NCBI GenBank assembly: GCA_030737835.1
Contig: CM060847.1
Location: 2,942,484 to 3,006,483 of the forward strand
Length of the DNA: 64,000 nt
Direction of reading: 5' to 3'
Origin: Acorus gramineus
Lineage: Eukaryota; Streptophyta; Magnoliopsida; Acorales; Acoraceae
Position numbers and translations under genes: made by a program. The number at the start of each line of letters is the position of its first letter. Positions within the stretch are counted from its first letter, which is position 1. The notes beneath the pieces were generated by a model that saw only the letters and a list, made by a program, of their open reading frames with translations, searched no databases and was not told the origin of the DNA. Below, one piece after another: positions 36,801 through 49,000 of the stretch.

Positions 36801-37200
36801 TTAAATGTGCATTCAAATAGATCCTTAATTAATTTAATTAGACTACATAAAGAGAAAGAAAAGATGGTGACATATACTTTCATGCATGTGCAGCCCCCAC
36901 ACTACACCATTAATGATCAATTATTTACATTATAATAAATAAAATTCCGCTATCAAACATATTACTTGCACTAGTAAAAGAAAACAAATAACATGTATTT
37001 GAAGGCTATATATACAAAAATAAATAAATAAATGAAAAACACATTTTAAATCTAAGCTATGTAAATATGAAAAATGTAAATGACCACCTACCATGGTATC
37101 TCCACTCTTGGAGATTATTCTTCATATTGGACAGAGACTCCATATCTTTGTCTACAACCATCACATGAAGTCCAATAGGAAAATTATCAGGTAAAACCAT
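33870..37200 (-). CDS. Type-B-like two-component response regulator A (receiver plus GARP/Myb-like domain)
   Basis: Five exons: 37200-37092, 36208-36059, 35551-35180, 35044-34932, 34427-33870. All introns have GT-AG ends and consistent phases; total 433 residues. Type-B regulators are nuclear transcription factors of cytokinin phosphorelays. The receiver (about 10-125) keeps the phospho-acceptor-position Asp61 (IIIDFES) and Lys110 (LVKP). The acidic pair is VVDKD (17-19), so the second acid is Lys. The DNA-binding domain begins near RRLIWTDQLEQEFV (186-199) and ends HVSSHLQKYR; relative to the usual [12 protein letters not shown] spacing it has about 14 extra residues at the start of exon 4. 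The last exon is a 185-residue tail rich in Gln and Asn, made of degenerate repeats (QDNHIAPQGP, QNSYIAMQGP and others). Intron 2 carries a transposon. Partner of the similar gene upstream at 39386-41569. Whether the receiver is still phosphorylated is unknown. Confidence 0.85.
34190..34260 (-). repeat. Coding minisatellite in the Gln/Asn-rich tail of regulator A
   Basis: The phrase TGTTCTGAGGACCCTG recurs about 30 bp apart (near 34192 and 34220), each followed by GCAATAT. It marks recent in-frame duplication of the QGPQN unit. Weaker copies extend over about 33950-34260. Confidence 0.7.
35612..36002. mobile_element. hAT-like non-autonomous insertion in intron 2 of regulator A, about 391 bp
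   Basis: A GGGTTGGGTCGGGTT-rich insert with ends ATTGGGCTGCGACTTGGG and, as complement of the right end, GTGCTGCAACTCGAACGGG. It is flanked by the direct repeat TAATTAGAG (35603-35611 and 36003-36011). Its right end lies only about 57 bp from the exon 2 donor. Same family as the repeat at the window start. Confidence 0.8.
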
Positions 37201-39385
37201 CTTCTAAAAATCTTATATATTTTTTTCACTTCTTTAGTAGAGCAAATCAATATTAATTATTAAGCACTTGTGACAGAACTTCAGCTTAAATAATATGTTA
37301 ATGTTGTTGTTGTTGAATATAACCGACTTTCATATATTTTTTTTCAGTTAGACTTAATGTAACAAGATTCAGTTATGAATTGTAACTTAAAATATATTTT
37401 GAATTTTCGCTTCTTGAATCTTGTGATGAACGGTTTGGATGGTTTGTTTAGTTTAGATGAGGTTATTATTTTTCATAAACTAATAAATCCCATAAATTCT
37501 TCTTACAAAAAAAATATATAATAAATCCCATAAATTCTCGGAATTTCTAAAAACTTTTCTTTTTGTTTTTTTCATATATACCATCCAAAAATATACTATT
37601 AAATTTTACAGCATTTTAAATAACCTATTTAGTTTTATAATCAGAATATTTAGATTTCATGCGTATTTACGATCCTAATTAACTTCTACAAAATTTCTAT
37701 TAACATCGTTAAGATCATAATGAAATGAATAAAATATCCTTAATTTTTCATGTTGCGTAATTTTCATTACATAATGCAATATATTTTGACATGTTATTTT
37801 TAGTTGTATAAAAATAAATAACATTTTTTTTAAGGATATACATGCAATTAAAACCATGAGAATATTATGTTAAGGTTATTTATGTCATTTTCACTTATTA
37901 GTTAATAATAACTAACTAATTTTTAAAAAAGATGACAGAGTAACACATCATTTTATTTTAAATTATTTTAATGTTAAAAAATTAAATATGTTATTTGTGA
38001 TAGTATAAAATAAATAGAATGTTTATTTATAGTTATATGAAAAAAAACCTTTCTTTTTTCTGATCCTTAATTATTTCCTCATGATAGTTAATAAATATAA
38101 ATTTCAATTATGAATTATAATTTGAAATTTGAGCTTCGGTGGATTATCCAATAATTTCCATTGCCGTTTGAAATTTGAATCACCTCTACCATGGACTAAT
38201 ATAGATGAATATGATCTTATAAACTACGAAAATGTTGGAAGGAGATACTCCCACCCCTTTTTCCCATCCCCACCCCCAAATGTTTTTCCCAAATTTGTTG
38301 GAAGCCAAGTAGCATTGCATGATGGTTCAGACAAATGGGAACATTTTATATAGTCATCACAACCAAAATAAGGATTTTTTTTCCAAAGTTGAATTGCAAA
38401 CTATCAAGTGATGCATGAGATATATGTGACTGAAATTTTACAGCTTCACATAAATTGTGACTAAAAAAGTAATTTTTTTATAAGAAATACTTTGAAAGAG
38501 AAGGTGGGTGATATTATAATAATTTCATTGGACTTCTTTTATACAACCTCTGGTACTTTGATTTTTTTTAAATGTACAAATTCATTTATTAAAATAATAT
38601 ATGCATAATTTAATGAATGAAGTGTAAAGAACTCTTACACATAAAAATTAAAAAAAAATACTATGCAGAAACAAAGAAAAATGTTACGTTTAATCTATTT
38701 TACAATATAAAATGGAGTCCGTCAATGTGTTTACTTTTAAATATATGTACATTTAAATAGGCATGATCACGGTATTGTCATACTGATTACATCAATTATT
38801 AGTATTTGTCAATCAACCATATCTAAAGAATATTTAAATATTCATTTTAGAAATGAAAATATGTACAATCTTGTTTGTCGAAAGATTTAATTAACACGAG
38901 GACTTTAATGCATGAAAGAAGAATGGTCACTTCAATATTATATACATTTAAACCTAATATATTTCAGCTGTCCTTTTTTGCACCAGTAATGGAGACATTA
39001 TAATGATACATTTCCAACAAAACTCTTCTTTTTTTTGGAAGTCACTGAAAATTAAATAATTGGTCAACTCATGTGTGAGGAAGGATGAACAAAGCCATAT
39101 TTTCTTTAAGGTGAACTTCAAAAACCATGGTTTCATAGACCTTATCTATACAAAAAAAAAAAATTATTGGAATAACTTATATTGTCGCTATAAAATTAAA
39201 ACAAGGGCTCAAAGAATTGATAGGAAGAAAAAGAAGAAAAATCAGATTTGAGAGAAAGTAACATATGTATTATATCTCACTTGGCTTTATCCAAGGTCAT
39301 GTCAGTTACAATTAATAAAATCGAACAAATTAAAACAAATAAAAAGCTTGTTTCCAGTACATATAGAGAGACAAGCTCTTCCACT
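37201..39385. other. Spacer between the two response-regulator genes
   Basis: AT-rich. Contains the intron-4-like block at about 38785-38975. No exon of a third regulator was recognised by eye. About 38110-38350 is a short open stretch with no recognisable domain. Confidence 0.45.
38785..38975 (-). repeat. Second intergenic copy of the intron-4-like block
   Basis: Similar throughout to 32590-32736. It ends with CACCAGTAATGG after TTTTTTG, which parallels TTTTTGTTGCATCAGTG inside intron 4 of regulator B (near 39890). Confidence 0.5.
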
Positions 39386-41569
39386 TCATATTATTAACTG
39401 ATGCATTTCATGGACATCCATTGATTGTTGCATCCTTGCAGTAATAGGAGGTATGCTTTCTGGCTGGTACTGAGAGAACTCTTGGTGTACATTATTTTGT
39501 ACATTATCTGCAGCAACAGAAGAACTTGTTCCCACTGAGGATCTGTTTTGTGATGGTTTTATGGATCTTTTGTATTTCTGTTGCACATGATTGATTTAAT
39601 CAGTCCATAAAAGTAAATGAAAATGATAAATGATAAAATGAAATTAAAGAATACTAGCTATAAATTGATATATAATATGTCACATTGATTATCTTATAGT
39701 TTATGTCAACCATTTTTAAAGAATCTTCAAAGATTCATTTTAGTAATAGAAACCATGTATATATATAATCTTCTATGCCTATATATTAGTTAATTAAGAT
39801 TTGGTTAATAATAAGGTTTTTCATGCACCAACAAATGGTATTACCTCAATACACTACACATCTCAACCTAATATTTCATCTTTTTGTTGCATCAGTGTAG
39901 GAGAAATTCTAAACACAATGCTAAACAAATTTGTTAAAAGAATATTAGATGCATCCACCTTTTCTTGTTTAGATTAGAATTACAATTTATCAATTAATTC
40001 AATCTAGCATATATATATGGTCAAACAATTCAGACATTTAAAAAAAAAAAACTGAGCAGTTGAGGGTTGATATATAATTGAAAAACAATGATAAGAGATT
40101 AAAAAAAAAAAAAAAAGTCACATAACTTGTACAAATAGTAGCAATTATATGCATGGATGCAAATGATAACAAAAATATAAACATTTTGAAAAGAAAAAAA
40201 ATTACCTGTAGATAACTGGAAACATTCTCCCGAGTGATCTCTCCATGATATTTGATATCCTTAAGTATTCTTTTAACCTCATCTGAATTTTTCATTATTT
40301 CTAGAATTTTGTTTGGGATTGCACCTGCAATTAATTAATCCAAAAAAAAATAAAAATGAATGACTGCTTAAACTAAACACATTGACATATACCACATACA
40401 CTTAACAAAACATGACTTCAAAAACACTATCAACATGAAACTTTTAGTACAAGAGGTAGAAATTTTTTGCACCAACACAAGATTAAATATCAAAATTTAA
40501 TTAAATACAAAAACAATGAGTAAAACTTTCTGGCTCTGATCTTCAAAATATTAATTTGGTGGGGGTACTGATAAAAAGGGAGGTCATGATGATTTTGAAA
40601 AGTTGATCAGTTTTTATTTCTGTTAAAAAACAAAAATATGAGTTCCTTATTTTTCTTAAAACTCACTCAATTTACTCATATTTATGTTGTTGACAAGTGA
40701 AAAAAATAAAAATAAAATAAAATAAATTTAATATCCTTACTTCCAACTCCTCCAAGCTTCTCAACAACCTTCACAAATTGTTCACGCAGCTCATCAGTCC
40801 ATATGAACCTTTGTTTCCTCCTCTTATTATTTATTCGGTTGTCGTCATTCGCTGATAAATCATTATCCACATCTTCTGGTGATCGCATGCGCTTCACCAT
40901 AGATACTTCATTTACTTCAATAGTAGGCATTCTTTTTCTCACTACATGTTGCCATATGTATTTTAAATCAGCCTTTTCAATAGGTTTGATGAGACAATGA
41001 CAAGCGCCTTCCTGCACAGCCTTCATCACTTCACCCCTCTCATCAGCACACATCACTGCCATTCATATCATATATAATCCAAAGTCAAAACTTATACATG
41101 TACACAAAGTTAATTATAACATTTTTTTGCATACACTAAGGTTAATTATACTTACTGATAACTGGTACTTGTACATCATTGATCATATAGTAGGCAGCTT
41201 GGAATACTCCTCTGCCTTGCACATTGAGATCACATATGATGAGATCGAATGCGTGCTTCAGCAAAAATATTGCATCGTTTAAATCCGAACACGTCACTGA
41301 AAACAAAAACACAAAATATTTATAAATATATAATATATATTATATTACACAAACAATTGATATTATCATATTAGAATTCAAAATAAATAAAGAAATAACT
41401 GATTAATGTCTATATATATACCATTGTATCCAAACTCTTGAAGCTTGATGTTGAGATCTCCAAGGGACACAGGATCACTGTCCAGCACAAGCACTCTCAT
41501 TCCCATTGGGAATTCTCTAGGAAGGTTGAGCATTAGAGCACTCATTTCATTCTCTTCTTGTAAAATCAT
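39386..41569 (-). CDS. Type-B-like two-component response regulator B (receiver plus GARP/Myb-like domain)
   Basis: Five exons: 41569-41422, 41296-41156, 41055-40741, 40324-40206, 39577-39386. Intron positions and phases (1,1,1,0) match regulator A exactly; total 304 residues. The receiver (about 24-135) has VLDSD (29-32), where the second acid of the usual Asp-Asp pair is Ser31, the acceptor Asp72 in IICDLN, and Lys120 in LIKP. The DNA-binding domain starts near QRFIWTDELREQFVKVVEKL and ends ITRENVSSYLQKYK. Between KILEIMK and ITREN it has about 14 residues more than the usual VPGL-type spacer, paralleling regulator A. The tail after the domain is only about 60 residues and lacks the repeat expansion of A. 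It is clearly a tandem paralogue, probably nuclear. The N-terminal 20 residues before the receiver are not conserved; an alternative start at Met24 would trim them. Confidence 0.85.
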
Positions 41570-43999
41570 CTCTACTTTAAAAAAATAAAATAAAAAAAAT
41601 TCTTCCCTACAATAATTTTTTTTATTACTTGTGAAGCAACTTCAGCTCCTGACCTTAGCTTATATAATGGATATAACCGAGTTTATTTGTTACTACCATT
41701 TATTTTCAGTTAGAGACTTAGAGTTGACTCCTCCATAAAATTATGATATTATCAACTATGACTCTTTGAAATGTTTGATTAGCTAAGGTTTGTTATTTTC
41801 ATTTTATATTAAAAACGCGTGGTACATCCTTTTATTATTATCTTTTTATTTTTATTTTTATTTTTATTTTTATTAATTAATATTCGTTATTAATCAACTA
41901 AATAAAATCATTGCTAATCATTATGACATTATCCAAACGAAATATCTTATCTAATTACAGTAACAGCCTTCCTTTTTTTCCTCCATAATTATCTCTTAAA
42001 GAATCTAAATATCGAGTTAGTTCAGATTTTTATATTACGAAAGTACTCTGATTTTAAATTTAAATTTTGTGGAATATTTAAATAATTCGATTTTTTTTTC
42101 ATTAAATCTTACTCAGAATTATTTTTAAAAAAAATCCATGCTTGAATCCTCTGAAGATCCGTCTGGGTAATGATGGGCCGTGGGCCGTGGTTTCCAGCCC
42201 ATTAAGGTTTGCCACTACGACACTACGTCACATATATGCTAGGCACAAGTGTAAATCATTTTTTTTTTATCATTACAAAATTATTAAAATTCATTCTTAT
42301 TGTAAACCATTGTTTTTTCTAATGTTATCTTAATATTCCAAAAAAAAAGATAGATTTTACAAATTTTATATATTATTAGATTCCCTAACAAATTAAATAA
42401 GAAAGAATATATATAATATACTCAACAAATCTCATTAAATTTAAGAAAATTTATAGTTATAATGCATGTTTTAAATAATTTATAAATAACTATTGTTAAG
42501 AATGTGTATATTTTTATTTTATTTTTATTATGTTGTTGGTGGGTTGTTTCTTAAAGGATTATTAACTTATCATATTATTTGGTATGTTACAGGAATGTGG
42601 TAGGGCTATTTATTTTATTCTATCCTATTTTAATATATTCTAAGTAAAAATTATTGGGATTAAAGGAATATATGTTACCAGAGAGTGCATGTGCTTAAAG
42701 AGATGAAATATAATATAAGGAAAATGTTAGACTCAGTCATTTTTTTAGTTCAAAACTCAGACTACATATTTTTTATTTTTAAAAAAATGATAAACATTAT
42801 CTAATAAGGTATATATTTTGATTAAAAAAAGTGTATATCGCTTCAATTTTGAGTTAAGTAAATCTATTTTTAGTAAATATAAGAAAAAATTTAACAATAT
42901 TATATTTAACTAAATTTCTAATATAGTATATAGGAATACTTTTTGGACTATAAAAAAAAAAACTATATGTAACAACACCCATTATATAAATGTAATTGTA
43001 AAATGGCCAGAGTGTAACAACTCTAGCACTAAAGACCCACCCAAAATCATGGTTTAGTAAATTTCCAATATAGTTCAATAAATCATATGCATCGTGGATA
43101 TATATATAACTTGTTAGATTTTCTTTTATATTTATTAAAAATGGATTTATTCCATTTGAAATAGAGTAATATACACTTTTTTATTAAAGCATGTACCTCG
43201 TTAGATGATGTTTATTATTTTTAAAAATATGTGGTATGTATTTTGAACTGTAAAAAGGATTGAGACTAACATTTTCCTGGTTTATATCCAAGGCGCTATT
43301 ACACTCAATCATTTTTACAGTCTAAAATACAATCCTATATGCATCATTAAAAATCCAAGAAAGCATATACATTGTTTGACAAGGTATATGCATTGTTAAA
43401 TGTTTTTATATTTAATCAAAATGGATTCATTCATTTTGAAATGAAGCGATATACACTTTTCATCAAACCATATACTCGTCATATGATGTTTTCTATTTAA
43501 AAAAAAAAAACACATGTGGTCATCATTTTAGAGAGTAAAAAACATGGTGACATTTTCCTTTTAAAAAATGTTTGCCACACATGTTATTACTATTTTTAAA
43601 ATAGTAAACATAATGAGCTATATGTTTTGATAAAAACTATATATCGATTCATTTCAAGTTGAATAGATTTTTTTTAGTAAATATAAAAAAATATTTAATG
43701 AAGCATATACATTATCTAGGGTGCGTTTGAATGTGAGGTTGAAACTCTAAGGCTGCGTTTGGTTCGGCTGAAATTCAGCACTTATTAGACTTAATTCGGA
43801 ATTTTTCAGCACTTCTGTGTTACAAGTCTGTTTGGTTGAGGCCCAATTAACTGCTGAAATTTATCCTCTTTTGGTATATAAACCCTGAATTTTTCAGCTC
43901 ATTCAATGTCACTTTTTTTTTCCGCCTCCGCATTATGTTGTTTCGTCCCGACGTGAAAAGACTATCCTACCCCCACTACTTTGATTTATTTACAAGTCC
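41570..43999. other. Spacer with a cluster of MITE-like elements
   Basis: (TTTTTA)n lies at about 41838-41872. Several related AT-rich MITE-like repeats occupy 42715-43730. About 43750-43900 has the GGCTGCGTTTGGTTCGGCTG phrase typical of DNA-element ends. No gene was seen before the exonuclease promoter. Confidence 0.5.
42715..43555. repeat. Cluster of three MITE-like repeats of the 16645 family
   Basis: Copies at about 42715-42995, 43080-43290 and 43293-43555 share ACACTCAATCATTTTTACAG-like ends, CAGTCTAAAATAC, ATATACCTCGTTAGATGATG and TTCATTTTGAAAT. Boundaries are approximate and the copies are diverged. Confidence 0.5.
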
Positions 44000-44037
44000 T
44001 ATATAATCCCATTTCACCCTCTCTCTCTCTCTCTCCT
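44000..44037 (+). promoter_or_regulatory. TATA box and CT tract upstream of the exonuclease gene
   Basis: TATATAAT at 44000-44007 is followed by a CT run at about 44017-44037, where transcription would be expected to start. The downstream GC-rich segment has no ATG up to a donor-like CCAAAAG/GTAAAA at 44443/44444, so it fits a non-coding first exon spliced to near 46013. The splice is inferred. Confidence 0.45.
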
Positions 44038-44120
44038 CGGGCATTTTTTTTTTTCTCCTCGTCGAAGCCAAAGACGCCTCTCAAACCCTAATCGGCGGAC
44101 CTCCTCCTCGGTGGCGGAAC

Positions 44121-44368
44121 AACCCCTCCTCGGTCACGGCCCGGCCCCTCCACCTTCACGGCACCTCCTCCCGACACCAAGCAACCCCTCCTCGGTCACG
44201 GCCCGGCCCCTCCACCTTCGCGACACCTCCTCCCGACACCAAGCAACCCCTCCTCGGTCACGGCCCGGCCCCTCCACCTTCGCAACACCTCCTCCCGACA
44301 TCAAACAACCCCTCCTCGGTCACGGACCGGCCTCTCTATCTTCGCGGACCTCCTCCTCGGTCGCGGAC
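44121..44368 (+). repeat. GC-rich minisatellite, 62-bp unit, three to four copies
   Basis: AACCCCTCCTCGGTCACGG starts at 44121, 44183, 44245 and 44307, exactly 62 bp apart, with units differing by a few bases; the last is partial. Because 62 is not a multiple of three, the frame changes from unit to unit. It lies in the presumed 5' UTR of the exonuclease gene. Confidence 0.9.
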
Positions 44369-44443
44369 CCACCTCCTCTGTTGCGGACCAGTCCCTCTGA
44401 CCTCCACCCTCCGACGTTTCGACCTCCAATCTCCGACCAAAAG

Positions 44444-46054
44444 GTAAAACCAGGTGTGTCATATGCTTCCATTTTAGTGAAATCCCTTTTTCATGGTGGC
44501 TTTATATGTATTAGGTGAAATATCTTTTTGTTTTTTTTCAGAGGCTCCATGTTTAGGGTTCTAATAAATTTAGGAGAAAAAGCATTCTATTACATGGACA
44601 ATGGAGTTTAATTATTTATGAGGTTTTAGCTAAGGCATTTGTTTTTATTCATGCTCCTCTTCACCACTTGAGATGTTTGTGAATCTTGTATGTTCCACAA
44701 TCACATTTTTAGTTTAAGGTATGGGTTCTTTTAGAGCAATCACAGCATTAAATAAATCTCACTTCCTAGTTCAGAAGCTTGTTTACATGAAGAAATATTA
44801 CTAAAATTCCATTTAAATTAGGAAACCTATAGCATTTGCAAGAAATATATCTACCAAATAGTAACTACATTTTCCTCAAACAAAGACTTGCATATGAGCT
44901 CTTAAAACCATAGTTGACAAATTCATAATATACTGCTTTGATACTCTACCCGGTAACTACAATTTATCTTCTGTAGTTTTGTGTGTAGATTTCTTTTCTT
45001 ATATATCTCTCCATGTCTTTATAATGTTAATGAAATGGGATCTAATCAAACAATGCCTAGATGACAAGGTGGTTTAGCCATGACATAAGCCAAAAACTGC
45101 AATAAACTTTTTTTTGGGGAATGGGTCTGAAAATTGGTTCCAAATGGAATCTTGGTGTTTGATTCAATTCATCGCGGGGGTGGTTAGGCATGTCTTTTCC
45201 ATGCCTTTATCTGCTTTTCAATGGGTTTTAATTTTAAATTCTATTCACAATATTTGTCATTGATATGAGCCTTTAGATATTCTGAATTGTTAAAAAATAC
45301 AAAAGGATAGGTATCTTGGTCTAACAAGAAGGTATTGGAGTGGATTAGATCTTTGTAATTCTCATACATAGAATTCAGTAACAGTGGCAAAGGTGGCTTA
45401 GTGGAATCCTTAGTTATTTGTCCATGAAAATTCCCAAAGAATGTATTATTATTTAAATTGATGTTGGAATTTTTTTGGTTGAGCATAAATATTCAGCTGG
45501 TTGAAGAATGATTAAACATGTGCTTATGGACCATGTAATTTTCTTTCTTTGCATTCATAAGGCACGGTGGCATTGCTTCTACTAATTACAAAAGATTTGT
45601 AATTCTCATTCTACTAAAAGTAGGCATTGGTAGATGAAGTATTGATGTGTGCTTGTAGTGTTTTTTTAGATTGCATGTCAATTAAGATAGAGATAAGCTT
45701 TATAAGATGGACTGCCCTTTAAGTTGGTAGCTAGTAAGACCTGGAATATTTTAGTTTATAAATATAAGAGTAAATCAGATGTTTATGTATATTGCTGGGT
45801 ATGCAGACCGGACAAGTACTGTTAAACAAAGTACAGATGGCAAATAGGGATATCTAATATCCAGCTTCAGTGTTTGTTTGGATGCCTTACATGGAAACAA
45901 GGTATTAAACATCGAGTACACTCCCTGAAACTGGTTATGTGAGCATCTAGAAATTTTTTGATAGACAAGGTGATAAACATCCAGGTGATAATGTGCTACT
46001 AGTTCTGTTCAGCATTGCAAGACTAGGTGCATATTCCGAAAATTTCTTCGCACA
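44444..46054 (+). other. Probable 5'-UTR intron of the exonuclease gene
   Basis: Runs from the donor-like GTAAAA at 44444 to an acceptor-like TTCTGTTCAG ending at 46012, about 40 bp before the ATG. T-rich, with no coding signal. Inferred only. Confidence 0.35.
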
Positions 46055-49000
46055 ATGTCCTTAGCGGGTCTTTGGTCAGAGAATTTTTTTCATTTAAGAA
46101 ACACCATTGGAGGTGGTTATTGTTTAAATCTGCTTAGATATCATGGTGGTGAGAGTTCAAGAAGCTTGTTTGGAACAAATAAATGGATGTCACGACATAT
46201 TTCGACAAAAGCAGAAGAAAGCAAGAAATCACAGGGCAACAAGCCATGCGCTATGGATCTCAATCTTCCAGGAAGGTCTGTTGGTTCAACAACAAGCTTA
46301 GGATCTCAGCGGCAATTAGATGTACTTGTTTTTGATATTGAAACTACAGGGTTCAGAAAAGAAAAGGACAGAATCATTGAGATTGCCATACGAAATCTGC
46401 GTGGTGGAAAGAACAGTACATTCCAGTCACTAGTCAACCCTGGTATACCAATAGAGAATACATATGTTCATAAGATATCTACCGTCATGGTGAACAACCC
46501 CGATGTCCCAAGGTACATCTTCTGTTACATGTAAATCTTTATGACTTGATTTGCATACTTATACTACACCATCTCATTATATACTCTATTACGAAAAACC
46601 TAAAATGTATGCATTCAACTCGTATGAGTATGTGCTTTTTTCTTTTTCTTTTTCTTTTTCTTTTTGTAGAAGGATATACTTCATTTGCTAATATATACAT
46701 CAAAAAGAAAATTAAAACATTTGCGGGCTGCAAACGAGGCTGCAAGTGGGGTTGAATATAGCATTTTCCTAACTTTTATTATGTGAAGTATACCTCATGA
46801 TTGACAGTGTTGAACTCGTATTGGCCCGGGTTCATGGTTTATTTGTTACTATAAAGTCATGTTGAATTCAAGATTTGCCGGTGTTTGCACTACACTAGCC
46901 ATCACCTTGTAAATTTAAGGCTAGGTTTCTATCATTTGAAAACATTTCTTAAAGTTCATATTTCTCTGGATAGGACAATGGAGATACCTGGCCCAATAAA
47001 CTAATACATAGGTATCGACAGTCCTGTGCATGATAATAAATCTATGAGATGCAATAGATATTCTGCATAAATCATGATTCTCAGCAGTGTTGGACATTAG
47101 TCTAAAGCATTTGGTTGAATTAGATACGCCCATTAATGAGCCATTTACTATTTACAATCTCAAAAGACTTGTTGAGCAAACATCACTATAATTATTGTAT
47201 ATGAATCCAATATATGGTAGAAGTTCATAGGGCCTTTTTTTGTCAAATAAACATGATAGAGTAATGAATGTGATAGTAAAATTAAAATTGGAAATGAATC
47301 TATGTGATAAAATAAGGGAACATGCCTGATAATTATATGCTTTCGATGTTTTGGTTTAGCCTCTCAAACTTCTTGACATTTTAAATAAAATTTAAATAAC
47401 AGTTCTGGAGATTGGAATGTGGTAGACTAAACTACCAAAGAATAACAATATTTTGTCCGTTCTCACCATCCATAAACTTGATGTGGCCAGAAGACATGTT
47501 TTCAATGAGATAACCATATAAACGCCCAAAAAAGTGCTACTCATAATTGGTTGAGCCAGATCTGCATAGATTTCAACATAACTAGATGTTCATAAATGAC
47601 CAACTTTAACAATATAAATGAGAAGGAAATATAAAGCTGCGAGCCTGGCTCGTAGAACTCCATCTGATATTCTATTGTCAATACCCAAAGAAAACAACAT
47701 GTGATACACTGACTGAATTTAATAATGTGTGATATGCTGACTTAATTTAATCAAATTTGACATTTGTTTTCTTGGTCTCTTTCCTATTCAATCATCTTGC
47801 TTACCCAGTATTATCTGTTTTGTCAGGTTTAGGGACTTGGTCCCAATCCTATTGGAATATGTAGGGAATCGTCCAATTCTATGGGTGGCGCACAATTGTA
47901 GATTATTTGATGTTCCTTTTCTCGTCAAAGAATTCAGTCGTTGCTCTTTGGAAGTTCCAGAGAACTGGTTGTTCCTTGACACGCTTCCTCTTGCTCGCCA
48001 ATTGGTGACTTCAGATGGTTAGCAATCAACTCTCATCTCTCCTCTTTAAATTGAGAAGTACGATTAACTTTCTATTCATATGGATGTGAAAAATGCAACA
48101 CCTTCGATTCTTAATTTGGTCCATTGCAATTCTGTCTTCTTATTCTAGAGTGGTTTTCTATCTGAATGTGACATTTTCCCCCTTTATAAGATTAAACCAC
48201 CAAATGTCTCTGTTATATTTTCTGTTTTCTATATAAAACCTTTTCATGTTACTCACTTCCTATAAAATGAGTTTATTGCAAATTGTTTAGTATGTTCAAT
48301 CTATTTATTCATTATCTGAACCTTTTTTTTTATTAGCTCAATCTAATTTTTTGGGGAAAGGGGAGACCACATTATTGTTGTGAAATATCGGTGACCATGA
48401 TGCAAAGAACATCCATTTATGGTTTACCCAGCTATTTATGAATTACAGTGCCTGACAAACTCTCTTAAGGTTTAGCACAAACTGTAACATCAATCTATGA
48501 GGATTAGGTTTTTCTTATCGACAAAAAAATGGTGAACCTGGCTTATCATTGATTAATCAATATTTAATGTGATTGTAAGTGCCTCTATTGGGAGTGAACT
48601 TAACCGCAGTTGTATGGCATTTGGAAAACAACTACTTGAACACTCTTCTTGCTTGTGATTATAAAACCAATTAAGAAAAAAATTGTTGACTTGATTATGC
48701 TGCAATAGGTAGAGCTTCATTTTTGTTATTAGATTCCTTCCCTCACCTAATTGCCAATGCACCTCCATAGAAATAATCTTATTGTATCTATTTTTTTTTT
48801 GGTAGGTTAAGTGATTTTTTTTTTTACACCTATCAATAGTAGTAAGACTCAAACCCATGATTCCTCGTCAAAGAGGGATGCCTCTACCAACACTTATCAC
48901 CTAAGACTGAGAATTATTGATTTTTCATGAATTAAATGTACAAATTTCATTAAAAGTTTAATCTCTGTTTAAAACATGATTCATAACAATACATCTTATT

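Noticed and set aside
44111-44518. Open frame of about 135 codons through the 62-bp repeats
   Set aside because: It begins at a GTG, there is no ATG in the segment, and the repeat unit is not a multiple of three, so the protein has no consistent repeat. Better explained as GC-rich leader DNA.
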